The notes beneath the pieces are model-generated. The model was not told where the DNA came from and made no database searches. It worked only from the letters and a program-made list of their open reading frames with translations. A DNA stretch of 64,000 bases from an uncultured Tolumonas sp. (lineage in GTDB: Bacteria > Pseudomonadota > Gammaproteobacteria > Enterobacterales > Aeromonadaceae), in contig NZ_OY782757.1 in assembly GCF_963678185.1 (NCBI RefSeq), forward strand, positions 3,066,001-3,130,000, given 5' to 3'. Numbering within the stretch: the stretch's first letter is position 1; every line of letters begins with the position of its first letter. This document shows positions 1-7,966 of this stretch, one piece after another. Both the position numbers and the translations under genes were made by a program.

Positions 1-6
1 GGACAT
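1..6 (-). CDS. hslU: hslU, first two codons only (partial)
   Basis: Only the start of the gene lies in the window. On the minus strand ATG TCC (Met-Ser) follows the hslV stop after 25 bases, with an AAGGA ribosome binding site just upstream. HslU, the AAA+ unfoldase partner of HslV, typically begins Met-Ser and follows hslV directly, so this is inferred to be its start. The identity rests on position and two codons. Confidence 0.65.
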
Positions 7-31
7 CTGAATATCCTTGCTAGGCAATAGA

Positions 32-574
32 TTAAACTGGTGTGATGGTTGGATAATCCAACACTTCAATAGTCTGGAAATTGTTAGTGAACACGCAGAT
101 ATCACCAGCAATGGTCAGCGATTTTTTCACGATATCGGCGGCAGATAAATCGGTGTTTTCCAGTAAGGCACGGGCGGCGGATTGTGCAAATGCACCGCCG
201 GAACCAATGGCAATCAGATCATTTTCCGGCTGCACGACGTCACCATTACCGGTAATGATGAAAGAGCGTTGGGTATCCGCGACCGCCAGCAGTGCTTCCA
301 ATTTACGTAACGCGCGATCAGTACGCCACTCTTTGGCTAGCGCAACCGCGGCTCGTTCCAAGTTGCCTTGGTGTGCCTGTAATTTAGCTTCAAAACGCTC
401 TAGCAGTGTGAACGCATCGGCGGTACCGCCGGCAAATCCAGCCAGTACTTTACCGTTATATAAGCGGTGTACTTTACGGGCATTACCTTTCATGACGGTA
501 TTGCCAAGCGACACCTGACCATCACCGCCAATCACGACTTGGCCATTACGTCGAACAGAAACGATTGTAGTCAC
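32..574 (-). CDS. hslV: HslV, ATP-dependent protease peptidase subunit
   Basis: Cytosolic peptidase of the HslUV (ClpQY) proteasome-like protease, which degrades misfolded proteins and regulators with the HslU ATPase. The 180-residue protein starts [10 protein letters not shown]. After Met removal, Thr2 becomes the N-terminal threonine nucleophile of the Ntn-hydrolase fold. [15 protein letters not shown] and [13 protein letters not shown] are the expected family blocks, and the length is about normal for HslV. It lies between ftsN and hslU, the usual gammaproteobacterial order. The 185-base gap to ftsN holds a perfect 8-bp hairpin. Nothing unusual is seen in the protein. Confidence 0.97.
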   Translation of the reverse strand: MTTIVSVRRNGQVVIGGDGQVSLGNTVMKGNARKVHRLYNGKVLAGFAGGTADAFTLLERFEAKLQAHQGNLERAAVALAKEWRTDRALRKLEALLAVADTQRSFIITGNGDVVQPENDLIAIGSGGAFAQSAARALLENTDLSAADIVKKSLTIAGDICVFTNNFQTIEVLDYPTITPV

Positions 575-630
575 ATAAACCTCGAGTACGAGTAGTCGGC
601 GTGGCCGACGAAAGATTCATGAAACAGGAG

Positions 631-651
631 ATAGGGGCGTGGAGCCCCTAT
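631..651. other. Perfect 8-bp hairpin between ftsN and hslV
   Basis: ATAGGGGC and GCCCCTAT form a perfect stem around the 5-base loop GTGGA. Neither side is followed by a clear T run, so it is a weak terminator candidate. It could equally be an RNA processing or stability element between ftsN and hslV. Confidence 0.4.
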
Positions 652-759
652 TTCAAGGTTAAAGCGACTGGAATTGTGTGGAAATACGTTATTAGACGAA
701 GAAAACTGCTATAGCGCGTAGCTTGTTACTGAGAATAACGAGTTATTGAGAAGAGCGTG

Positions 760-1830
760 TTACTGAGAATAAATAGTACAGCTTTGTACTGTCCCAGCGC
801 CTTTCAGACGGTTCAGCGCTTGTTCTGCTGCTGGGCGATTCGCATACGGGCCTAAGATTACCCGGTGCCAAGTGCCGGAAGTATTACTACCTTCGCGGAT
901 CTGTGCATTTTGCCCCTGTACTGCGATACGCGATTGCAGCGAGCTGGCCTGATCAGCAGTACGGAAAGCACCACACTGCATCATATAACGTTTACTGGTT
1001 GCTACGGTTGTTGTGCTGGTTGTTGCAACATTGTGTGTGGTTGCTGTAGCAGTCGTCTCGGCCGAATAGGGACGTGGTTTACCAAACATCGCTAAGGCTT
1101 CATCACGCTCTTGAGCAACTGTTTTGTGTTCTGTTGCTGTAGCAGTCGTTGTTGTGGTGTTGGTTGGTTTGCTGGTTTTATTGCTTTCATTGGCAATAAC
1201 TTCCGCAAACGAACGTGGTTTCCGTACATCGGTATGCTGGGTTGTTGTAACCGCCATCTGACTCGTAGGTGTAGCTGTGCTGGCAGTTTGGCTCGCTGGT
1301 TTGCTGCTAGTCACTGTTTTGGTGGTTGGTGTTGTTAATGCGTTGGCTGGTTGTATCGCCGTATCATCATCGGCATCAGCAGGGAGCTGACCATTTTGTT
1401 GCTGGGCTAACACCTTGGCGCGTTCCTGCTGGGCTCGCAACATGTCTTGCATTTTTTGTTGCTGCTGCAGAATTTGCGGATCCTTACTTGGATCACCAAT
1501 TACCTGACCATCCGGCAGTTCAACAGGCACTTCCTTATTTTGCAGGATCTGCATGTAATCAAACTCTTCTTTGGCCGGACGTTGTTTTTCAATCGGGATC
1601 GGCGCTTCCGCAGGCGCTTGTGTGGTGGTGATTGGTGTGGTTTCTCCTGATGAACCATGAATATGGTACAGGAAAATGCCAAAGCCAATCACTAACGCCA
1701 ACGCTAATACGGCACGCACCACGGGAAAGGGAGCGTTGCTGGTATTGCTGCTTTTCCCGCGGCCAACCGGTGCTTTCGCGGCAGGTTTGCGTTTGGTCGG
1801 CTGTGAGCTGCGGACGTAATCCCGAGTCAT
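760..1830 (-). CDS. ftsN: FtsN, SPOR-domain essential cell division protein
   Basis: Inner-membrane bitopic divisome protein that binds denuded septal glycan and activates septal peptidoglycan synthesis. The 356-residue protein has a short basic cytoplasmic tail (MTRDYVRSSQPTKRK), one membrane segment at about residues 37-57, and a long linker rich in Gln, Thr and Ala. The C-terminal SPOR domain starts near residue 280 with YMMQCGAFR. It lies 3 bases downstream of argS, so the two are probably co-transcribed, and hslVU follows. The Thr/Ala-rich linker contains an exact 17-base repeat (1040-1056 and 1133-1149, 31 codons apart). A second short direct repeat, GTTACTGAGAATAA, spans the stop codon and the DNA just beyond it. 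Confidence 0.93.
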   Translation of the reverse strand: MTRDYVRSSQPTKRKPAAKAPVGRGKSSNTSNAPFPVVRAVLALALVIGFGIFLYHIHGSSGETTPITTTQAPAEAPIPIEKQRPAKEEFDYMQILQNKEVPVELPDGQVIGDPSKDPQILQQQQKMQDMLRAQQERAKVLAQQQNGQLPADADDDTAIQPANALTTPTTKTVTSSKPASQTASTATPTSQMAVTTTQHTDVRKPRSFAEVIANESNKTSKPTNTTTTTATATEHKTVAQERDEALAMFGKPRPYSAETTATATTHNVATTSTTTVATSKRYMMQCGAFRTADQASSLQSRIAVQGQNAQIREGSNTSGTWHRVILGPYANRPAAEQALNRLKGAGTVQSCTIYSQ

Positions 1831-1833
1831 GAT

Positions 1834-3576
1834 TTACATGCGCTCCAGTGTTTCAATGCCAAGCAATGACAAACCGAGGTTCAGTGTTTTTGCTGTCGCC
1901 TGACACAGGGTCAGACGGCTGGCTTTCTCGGCTGCAGTAACGCCTTCTTTATTAATTGGGCAGGCTTCGTAGAAACTCATGAAGCAACCAGACAGCTCAT
2001 ACAGATAAGTACACAGCAGATGTGGCATCCCTTTTTGCGCTACGTTATGTACCACATCGTTGAACTGTAACAGTTTATTTGCCAGCGTTTCTTCGGCGGG
2101 TACAGTGATCTGCACGGCACCTGGCTGCGCTTCATCACCAATACGGCGGAAGATCGACTGGATACGGGTATAGGCGTATTGCAGGTAAGGCGCGGTGTTG
2201 CCTTCGAAGGTCAACATGTTATCCCAATCGAAAACGTAATCGGTGGTACGGTTTTTCGAGAGATCCGCATATTTCACTGCACCCATCGCAACAGCGTGGA
2301 CGACTTTAGCTTTTTCATCGGCTGGCAGATCAGCGGATTTCTGCGCAATCAGGTCACTGGCACGAGATTCAGCTTCATCCAACAGTTCAGATAGCTTAAC
2401 GGTGCCACCAGAACGGGTTTTGAACGGTTTACCATCTTTACCCAGCATCATGCCGAAAGCGTGGTGCTCCAGAGCTACTTCAGCTGGCACATAACCGGCT
2501 TTCCGAGCAATGGTCCATGCTTGTTGCAGGTGTTGATGCTGGCGGGAGTCAATAAAATAGAGCACGCGGTCAGCTTTCAGCGTTTCCACACGGTATTTCG
2601 CGCAGGCAATATCGGTAGTGGCATAGAGGAAACCACCATCGCGTTTTTGAATGATCACCGCCATGGCTTCGCCGTCTTTACCTTTGATCTCATCAAGGTA
2701 AACCACTAACGCGCCTTCGCTGGCAACGGCAAGACCTTGTGCTTGCAGATCTTCCACGATGGTACGCAGCATCGGGTTATACAGGCTTTCGCCCATCACA
2801 TCTTTTTCAGTAAGGCTGACATTCAGACGGTCATAAATGAGCTGGTTTTGTGCCATGGTGATATCAACCAGTTTTTTCCACATGGCGCGACAATATTCGT
2901 CACCACCTTGCAGTTTCACCACATAACCACGTGCACGCTCGGCAAAGACTTCATCTTCGTCGTAATGTTTTTTGGCTTCGCGATAGAAAGCTTCCAGATC
3001 AGACAGTTCCAGTTCACTGGCTTGTTCGTTCTGCACTTTCTCCAAATACGCGATCAACATACCAAACTGGGTGCCCCAGTCACCGATGTGGTTGGCGCGG
3101 ATCACGTTATGGCCCAAAAACTCCAGCGTCCGTGTTACTGCGTCACCAATGACGGTCGAGCGGATGTGGTGCACGGCCATCTCTTTAGCCACATTGGGTG
3201 CAGAATAATCGGTAACAATGGTTTGTGCCGGAATGGCTGGTTTCACTTCCGCGGTTGGGCTAGCAGCAATAGCTTCGATCTGTTTGGCGAGCCAGGCACT
3301 GTCTAAGAAAAAATTGATAAAACCCGGGCCGGCGATTTCGGCTTTGGCAACCAGCGTTGAAGCGGGCAGATGATCGATAATCAGTTGGGCCAGTTCGCGC
3401 GGATTTTTACCGGCCGGTTTTGCCAGCAACATCGCCAGATTGGTGGCCAGATCGCCATGCGCCTTGTCTTTGGTGTTATCGACCTGAATACGCGGTTCTA
3501 ATTCAACCGGAATTAATGCCGCTGCTTTCAGGCTGGATACGGTTTGTTCAAGGAGTTGCTGGATCTGTGCTTTCAT
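1834..3576 (-). CDS. argS: Arginyl-tRNA synthetase
   Basis: Class I synthetase that charges tRNA-Arg in the cytosol. The 580-residue length is normal. The N-terminal Add-1 tRNA-binding region (about 1-115) carries [15 protein letters not shown] and [10 protein letters not shown]. The catalytic Rossmann core includes [32 protein letters not shown] and [17 protein letters not shown]. The C-terminal anticodon-binding domain includes [18 protein letters not shown] and ends LGIETLERM. The HIGH signature, usually HVGH after KEM, reads AVHH here (residues about 134-137). The gene is first in a leftward argS-ftsN-hslVU group. Confidence 0.97.
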   Translation of the reverse strand: MKAQIQQLLEQTVSSLKAAALIPVELEPRIQVDNTKDKAHGDLATNLAMLLAKPAGKNPRELAQLIIDHLPASTLVAKAEIAGPGFINFFLDSAWLAKQIEAIAASPTAEVKPAIPAQTIVTDYSAPNVAKEMAVHHIRSTVIGDAVTRTLEFLGHNVIRANHIGDWGTQFGMLIAYLEKVQNEQASELELSDLEAFYREAKKHYDEDEVFAERARGYVVKLQGGDEYCRAMWKKLVDITMAQNQLIYDRLNVSLTEKDVMGESLYNPMLRTIVEDLQAQGLAVASEGALVVYLDEIKGKDGEAMAVIIQKRDGGFLYATTDIACAKYRVETLKADRVLYFIDSRQHQHLQQAWTIARKAGYVPAEVALEHHAFGMMLGKDGKPFKTRSGGTVKLSELLDEAESRASDLIAQKSADLPADEKAKVVHAVAMGAVKYADLSKNRTTDYVFDWDNMLTFEGNTAPYLQYAYTRIQSIFRRIGDEAQPGAVQITVPAEETLANKLLQFNDVVHNVAQKGMPHLLCTYLYELSGCFMSFYEACPINKEGVTAAEKASRLTLCQATAKTLNLGLSLLGIETLERM

Positions 3577-3754
3577 TGTTTCTGACGGTTCCTGACACGA
3601 ATACGAGTAGCCAGACGGCTGGGCCGCAAATTTTACTCGGATTGCTGGGCACTGACTACCTTTTCGATACGGATTCAGGAAAGTTAGCTACATGCGGCTA
3701 CAATTAAAACAGAAGATAAAAATAACGACAGCACAACGGCAAAACTGGAGTCGT

Positions 3755-3785
3755 GATTTCTGATGAACGAGGCACATCAGAAATC
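3755..3785. repeat. 11-bp perfect inverted repeat upstream of the Lon-domain gene
   Basis: GATTTCTGATG and CATCAGAAATC form a perfect 11-bp dyad around a 9-base loop. It lies in the 259-base gap between the divergent argS and the Lon-domain gene, 50 bases before the latter's start. There is no T run on either side. It could be an mRNA leader hairpin or an operator. Confidence 0.5.
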
Positions 3786-3835
3786 GGAGAACCGTCTCGA
3801 CACAAACTCCTGTTGATCATAAAAAGGAGGTTGCC

Positions 3836-4420
3836 ATGCAACTATCCATATTTCCCTTACGTCTCAACCTGTTACCTGATGGTGTGCTGCCGTTACGAAT
3901 CTTTGAACCTCGCTATCTGCGAATGATCGCGGAATCTTCCAAACGCGGTATGGGGCTTTGTTTATTAGGCAAAGCACAGGACGGCGGTTTTTCCCCCTTA
4001 CTGGCAATTGGCACCCGGGTTGAAATTATCGATTTTGATCGTCTCGACGACGGCATATTAGGCGTTACCGTTAAAGGGATCGATCGCTTCCGCATTCGTT
4101 CACTGGAAGTCGAACCAGACGGTCTATTAAGTGCCGATGTGCAGTTATTACCAGGCTGGCAACACGCGCCTCTACAACCGGAACAACATATTCTGGCTGA
4201 GAAGCTGGGGCAGGTGTTTCAGGAACACCCAAACTATGCAGCCTACTATCCGACACCACAATGGGCGGATGCTTGCTGGGTAGTGCAACGTTGGCTGGAA
4301 GTACTGCCATTGGCGGCTGAGGAAAAATTTAGTCTGATGGCCAGCAATGATTATCACGATGCACTGCATTTTCTATTACAGGCCGTGCAGGAAGAAGATG
4401 CGGCGATTCGCCAACACTAA
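3836..4420 (+). CDS. Stand-alone Lon N-terminal (LAN) domain protein
   Basis: A 194-residue protein made only of the Lon protease substrate-binding domain (Pfam LON_substr_bdg type). The N-terminus reads LSIFPLRLNLLPDGVLPLRIFEPRYLRMI, which includes the family's typical PLRIFEPRY pattern. No ATPase or protease domain follows. A strong AAAGGAGG site at 3823-3830 precedes the ATG. Such short proteins are widespread in proteobacteria and have no settled function. It lies just upstream of the ECF sigma/anti-sigma pair on the same strand, but that pair has its own predicted promoter. A role in protein binding or quality control would be speculative. Confidence 0.85.
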   Translation: MQLSIFPLRLNLLPDGVLPLRIFEPRYLRMIAESSKRGMGLCLLGKAQDGGFSPLLAIGTRVEIIDFDRLDDGILGVTVKGIDRFRIRSLEVEPDGLLSADVQLLPGWQHAPLQPEQHILAEKLGQVFQEHPNYAAYYPTPQWADACWVVQRWLEVLPLAAEEKFSLMASNDYHDALHFLLQAVQEEDAAIRQH

Positions 4421-4439
4421 ACAGAATTATCCCTGTAAA

Positions 4440-4469
4440 TGATCCGCCTACTGACTGCTCGCGTAATAA
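4440..4469 (+). promoter_or_regulatory. Predicted autoregulatory promoter of the ECF sigma/ChrR operon
   Basis: TGATCC (4440-4445), exactly 18 bases, then TAATAA (4464-4469). This matches the consensus I recall for the RpoE/ChrR-type (ECF11) sigma factors of Rhodobacter, TGATCC-N18-TA with A-rich -10. It lies 100 bases before the predicted start at 4570, as expected for an autoregulated sigma operon. The spacing was counted by hand. Confidence 0.7.
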
Positions 4470-4569
4470 GCAATTACGCGATTAGTTCAGGGCGTTCATT
4501 ATGGGATGCGTAAACTTGGGATATACTGCGGTTATTCAGTCGTATCGACTGCCCCCGCAGAGGATGTTA

Positions 4570-5148
4570 ATGGAAGACGCGAACCTCGATCTCACCGCGT
4601 TACTGTTACAGGTGGCCACGCAGCGCAGTAAAGCCGCGTATGGTCAGCTGTTCCACTATTTTGCTCCCCGTATTCGTCATTACGGCTTACGCCATCTGCG
4701 CTCTGAAGCCCGCGCTATGGAGCTGGTGCAAGATACGCTGCTCGCCGTTTGGCAAAAAGCGGCGTTATACCACCCAGAAAAAGGGGCGCCCACCACCTGG
4801 ATCTATACCGTCATGCGCAATCAGTGCTTCGACATGTTACGGCGCCAGCAAGTCTCGAAAGAAGATCTGGTGGCAGAAGATCTGTGGCCGGTATTGGAAT
4901 ATCAGGCGGTCGAAGATGACGAGAACGATCCGGGTGAGAACGACATTCTGACGCGCCAATTGGCTCATTACCTGCATTTGCTGCCCCCGGCACAACAGGA
5001 GGTGGTTCGTGGTGTCTATCTGCTGGAACAAACCCTGCAAGAAATTGCCGATCGTCTGCAGATCCCGTTAGGAACAGTTAAATCACGTCTGCGTCTGGGG
5101 TTGTCTAAATTGCGTGAACAAATTGAGCAGGAGCACGAGCATGATTAA
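4570..5148 (+). CDS. rpoE: ECF sigma factor, RpoE/ChrR (ECF11) type
   Basis: A 192-residue sigma-70-family factor of the extracytoplasmic function type. Region 2 spans about residues 20-90 (YGQLFHYFAPRIRHYGLRHL, MELVQDTLLAVWQKA, TTWIYTVMRNQCFD). Region 4 spans about 130-185 (LPPAQQEVVRGVYLLEQTLQEIADRLQIPLGTVKSRL). I chose the ATG at 4570 because AGAGG lies 6 bases upstream; the frame is open back to an ATG at 4501. It overlaps the ChrR-like anti-sigma gene by 8 bases. The partner's zinc and cupin ligands place it with the singlet-oxygen-responsive RpoE group rather than the E. coli envelope-stress RpoE. Targets such as photolyase or fatty-acid synthase genes are not in this window. Confidence 0.85.
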   Translation: MEDANLDLTALLLQVATQRSKAAYGQLFHYFAPRIRHYGLRHLRSEARAMELVQDTLLAVWQKAALYHPEKGAPTTWIYTVMRNQCFDMLRRQQVSKEDLVAEDLWPVLEYQAVEDDENDPGENDILTRQLAHYLHLLPPAQQEVVRGVYLLEQTLQEIADRLQIPLGTVKSRLRLGLSKLREQIEQEHEHD

Positions 5149-5797
5149 TTTCCATCCTGATAATGCTCTGCTGGCTGCTTATGCCGCTGATACTTTGCCA
5201 CTCAGTATGACGTTGGCTGTGGCGATCCATGTGGAGTTCTGTCCGACTTGTGCCCGTCGTGTCGCCGATCTGGAACGTCAGCTTGCTGAAAGTGTGTTGA
5301 TTGCCGATAAGGTGTTGCCCGAGGAAGAACACCTGTTCGATGACATGTTGGCATATATTCTGGAACAACCATCAGTAGCTGTGCCAGCACAGCTGGAAGA
5401 GCCCAAGATCGAGATCCAGGGGCAGTCATTCTGGTTACCCCGCGCATTGCGCCATATCAGCCGTCAGAATTGGCAACAGATGGGAAATATCGGTCGTAGC
5501 CGCTTATTATTAGATGATCAATCTAGCGGCCGAGCCAGTTTGATGTATCTGTCTGCCGGCGCGGCAGTACCACAGCATACCCACCGCGGTATGGAGTTAA
5601 CACTACCATTAACCGGTGTGTTCCGTGATGAATTGGGTGAATACATTCCCGGTGATTTTGTGCTGCGGGATGCTAAAGTGGCTCATCAACCGCAATCGCG
5701 GGATGGTTGTCTCTGTTTTGCTTTGCTCGATGCCCCGGTGCAATTTACGCAAGGCTTGCCGCGATTATTGAACGGCTTTGGTGATTTATTGTATTAA
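5141..5797 (+). CDS. chrR: ChrR-type zinc anti-sigma factor with cupin domain
   Basis: Cytosolic anti-sigma factor predicted to hold the adjacent ECF sigma until singlet oxygen or organic peroxide stress. In 218 residues the N-terminal zinc anti-sigma domain has His5, His30, Cys34 and Cys37 (AIHVEFCPTC), one residue offset from the ChrR ligands. The C-terminal cupin domain has His146, His148, Glu152 (PQHTHRGMEL) and His182 (KVAHQPQ), matching ChrR's second metal site. The ATG at 5141 overlaps the sigma stop, and AGGAG lies 7 bases upstream. A start at 5114 inside the sigma gene is less likely. All metal ligands are intact, so a working switch is expected. Confidence 0.9.
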   Translation: MINFHPDNALLAAYAADTLPLSMTLAVAIHVEFCPTCARRVADLERQLAESVLIADKVLPEEEHLFDDMLAYILEQPSVAVPAQLEEPKIEIQGQSFWLPRALRHISRQNWQQMGNIGRSRLLLDDQSSGRASLMYLSAGAAVPQHTHRGMELTLPLTGVFRDELGEYIPGDFVLRDAKVAHQPQSRDGCLCFALLDAPVQFTQGLPRLLNGFGDLLY

Positions 5798-5892
5798 GCG
5801 CACTTCAGCTGTCGATCATTGCTGGCAAAGCAGATAAAATCACAGGTTCTGCCGTTCATTGACAGTAATTTATTCTTCAGAAGGAGCGTGTT

Positions 5893-6777
5893 ATGGCATT
5901 AGTTACCGTTGCAGCCACTCAGATGGCCTGTTCCTGGGATATTGAGGGCAACGTCGCCCGGGCTGAAAAGCTGGTACGTGACGCAGCGGCGAAGGGTGCA
6001 CAAATCATCCTGATCCAAGAGCTGTTCCAGACACCTTACTTCTGCATTGATCAAAGCCCGGAACATTTCGATCTGGCGCAAACGCTGGAAGATAGCCCAC
6101 TGATCCAACATTTCTCTGCACTGGCCAAAGAGCTGGATGTGGTGCTGCCGCTGTCGTTTTTTGAACGAGCGGGCAATGCTCATTACAACTCGCTGGTGAT
6201 GATTGATGCCGATGGCGAAGTGCTGGATGTGTATCGTAAAACCCACATCCCCAATGGCCCGGCTTATCAGGAAAAACAATTCTTCACTCCGGGTGATACC
6301 GGTTTTGTGGTGTGGGAAACCAAATACGCCAATGTCGGCGTTGGCATCTGCTGGGATCAATGGTTCCCAGAGACAGCTCGCAGCTTAGCTCTGCTCGGTG
6401 CGGATGTGATTTTCTTCCCAACCGCGATTGGTTCAGAACCTGCTTATCCAGAAATCGACTCGCAACCACATTGGACCCGCGTACAGCAAGGTCATGCGGC
6501 GGCCAATATTATTCCGGTGATCGCCTCTAACCGTGTTGGCACTGAACAGAGCAAATTTGTCGAAGGTTTAGAAATGACTTTCTACGGTTCCTCTTTTATC
6601 GCCGATCAGACTGGTGCATTGGTGCAACAGGCGGATAAGACCAGCGAATGTGTGCTGGTGCATACCTTTGATCTGGAAGCGATCCGTAAACAGCGTATCA
6701 GCTGGGGTCTGTTCCGCGATCGTCGCCCAGCGATGTACGGCACTATCATGACCTCCGATGGCGAAACTTCTTGGTAA
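5893..6777 (+). CDS. aguB: N-carbamoylputrescine amidase
   Basis: Carbon-nitrogen hydrolase that converts N-carbamoylputrescine to putrescine, CO2 and ammonia in the agmatine deiminase route. The 294-residue protein shows the nitrilase-family triad: Glu in QELFQTPYFC, Lys in YRKTHIPNGPAYQEKQFF, and the Cys nucleophile in GVGICWDQWFPETAR. AAGGAG at 5881-5886 precedes the ATG. It is followed after 48 bases by aguA, which makes its substrate, so the two are one pathway operon. The 95-base gap after chrR suggests independent expression. No AguR-type regulator is adjacent. Confidence 0.95.
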   Translation: MALVTVAATQMACSWDIEGNVARAEKLVRDAAAKGAQIILIQELFQTPYFCIDQSPEHFDLAQTLEDSPLIQHFSALAKELDVVLPLSFFERAGNAHYNSLVMIDADGEVLDVYRKTHIPNGPAYQEKQFFTPGDTGFVVWETKYANVGVGICWDQWFPETARSLALLGADVIFFPTAIGSEPAYPEIDSQPHWTRVQQGHAAANIIPVIASNRVGTEQSKFVEGLEMTFYGSSFIADQTGALVQQADKTSECVLVHTFDLEAIRKQRISWGLFRDRRPAMYGTIMTSDGETSW

Positions 6778-6825
6778 GTTTTTCCTGCTAATCTCTTTCC
6801 TGACAGTAATCAAGGACATCAGGAT

Positions 6826-7917
6826 ATGACAATTAAGACAGTAACCGGCCTGCCAAAGCAGGACGGTTTTTTTATGCCCGCCGAGTGGGCTGCGCAACAA
6901 GCAGTATGGATGATCTGGCCATTTCGCCCGGATAACTGGCGTGAAGCCGGCAAATTCGCGCAAGCCACCTTCGCCCAAGTGGCGGAAGCGATTGCCGGGG
7001 CTACTCCTGTGTATATGGCGGTGCCAGAGCAATTTATGGCACAAGCTAAAGCCATCATGCCTGCGGCAGTCACGTTAGTGCCGATGAACAGCGATGACTG
7101 CTGGGCGCGCGACACTGGCCCGACCGTGGTGATCAATGGTAACGGCGAATGTCGTGGTGTGGATTGGGGTTTTAACGCCTGGGGCGGCCATCATGGCGGC
7201 CTGTATTTCCCGTGGGATCAGGACGAGCTGGTGGCGAGTCAGATGCTGGAAGTGCATGGTTTTGATCGCTATGAAGCACCCTTGATTCTGGAAGGTGGCT
7301 CGATCCATGTGGATGGCGAAGGCACTTGCATGACCACGGCGGAATGTCTGCTGAACAAAAACCGTAATCCGCATCTTTTCAAAGCACAGATCGAAGATTA
7401 TCTGCGTGATTATTTAAACGTTACTCATTTCATCTGGTTGGAAGAGGGCGTGTATATGGATGAGACCGATGGTCACATCGATAACATGTGCTGTTTTGCT
7501 CGCCCCGGTGAAGTGATTTTGCATTGGACAGATGATGAGAACGATCCGCAATATGCGCGCTCACAAGCGGCGTTTAAGGTGCTGTCAGAGACGGTGGATG
7601 CCAAAGGCCGCAAACTGAAGATCTGGAAACTACCGCAACCAGGCCCGCTGTATTGCACTGAGGAAGAGTCAGCCGGTGTGGTAGATGGTTCTGGTGTGCC
7701 GCGAGACGCGGGTGGCCGTCTGGCCGGTTCGTATGTGAATTTTCTCATCACTAACGACCGTATTGTCTATCCGTTGCTTGATCCAAAAACGGATGACGAA
7801 GCGAAAGTTATTTTGCAGCAGATTTTCCCAGAACATACCGTTGTCGGTGTTCCTGCGCGCGAAATTCTGCTGGGTGGTGGTAACATTCACTGCATTACGC
7901 AGCAAATCCCTCGCTAA
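6826..7917 (+). CDS. aguA: Agmatine deiminase
   Basis: Converts agmatine to N-carbamoylputrescine and ammonia in the cytosol. The 363-residue length is normal. It shows the guanidine-group-modifying (pentein) fold signatures: [55 protein letters not shown], and the C-terminal [13 protein letters not shown] with the catalytic Cys. Asp and His residues in ARDTG and GHIDN complete the active site. It lies downstream of aguB in the same direction. A bidirectional-looking hairpin follows at 7944-7966. Together with aguB it gives putrescine from arginine by way of agmatine; no arginine decarboxylase is in the window. Confidence 0.96.
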   Translation: MTIKTVTGLPKQDGFFMPAEWAAQQAVWMIWPFRPDNWREAGKFAQATFAQVAEAIAGATPVYMAVPEQFMAQAKAIMPAAVTLVPMNSDDCWARDTGPTVVINGNGECRGVDWGFNAWGGHHGGLYFPWDQDELVASQMLEVHGFDRYEAPLILEGGSIHVDGEGTCMTTAECLLNKNRNPHLFKAQIEDYLRDYLNVTHFIWLEEGVYMDETDGHIDNMCCFARPGEVILHWTDDENDPQYARSQAAFKVLSETVDAKGRKLKIWKLPQPGPLYCTEEESAGVVDGSGVPRDAGGRLAGSYVNFLITNDRIVYPLLDPKTDDEAKVILQQIFPEHTVVGVPAREILLGGGNIHCITQQIPR

Positions 7918-7943
7918 TTCGCTCTGCTACTGAGAGATAAAAA

Positions 7944-7966
7944 CAGCCGGTAGATTATACCGGCTG
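7944..7966 (-). terminator. Intrinsic terminator of the GGDEF-EAL gene
   Basis: CAGCCGGTA and TACCGGCTG form a perfect 9-bp stem with a 5-base loop. On the minus strand it is followed by TTTTTA. The stem overlaps the stop codon of the leftward GGDEF-EAL gene and may also stop aguA transcription. Confidence 0.75.

Noticed and set aside
2737-3306. 189-codon rightward frame opposite argS
   Set aside because: Antisense shadow of argS with no ribosome site or family resemblance.
4501-4569. Upstream ATG extension of the ECF sigma factor
   Set aside because: The ATG at 4570 has the better-placed ribosome site and a normal family start. The extension MGCVNLGYTAV has no sigma-factor character.
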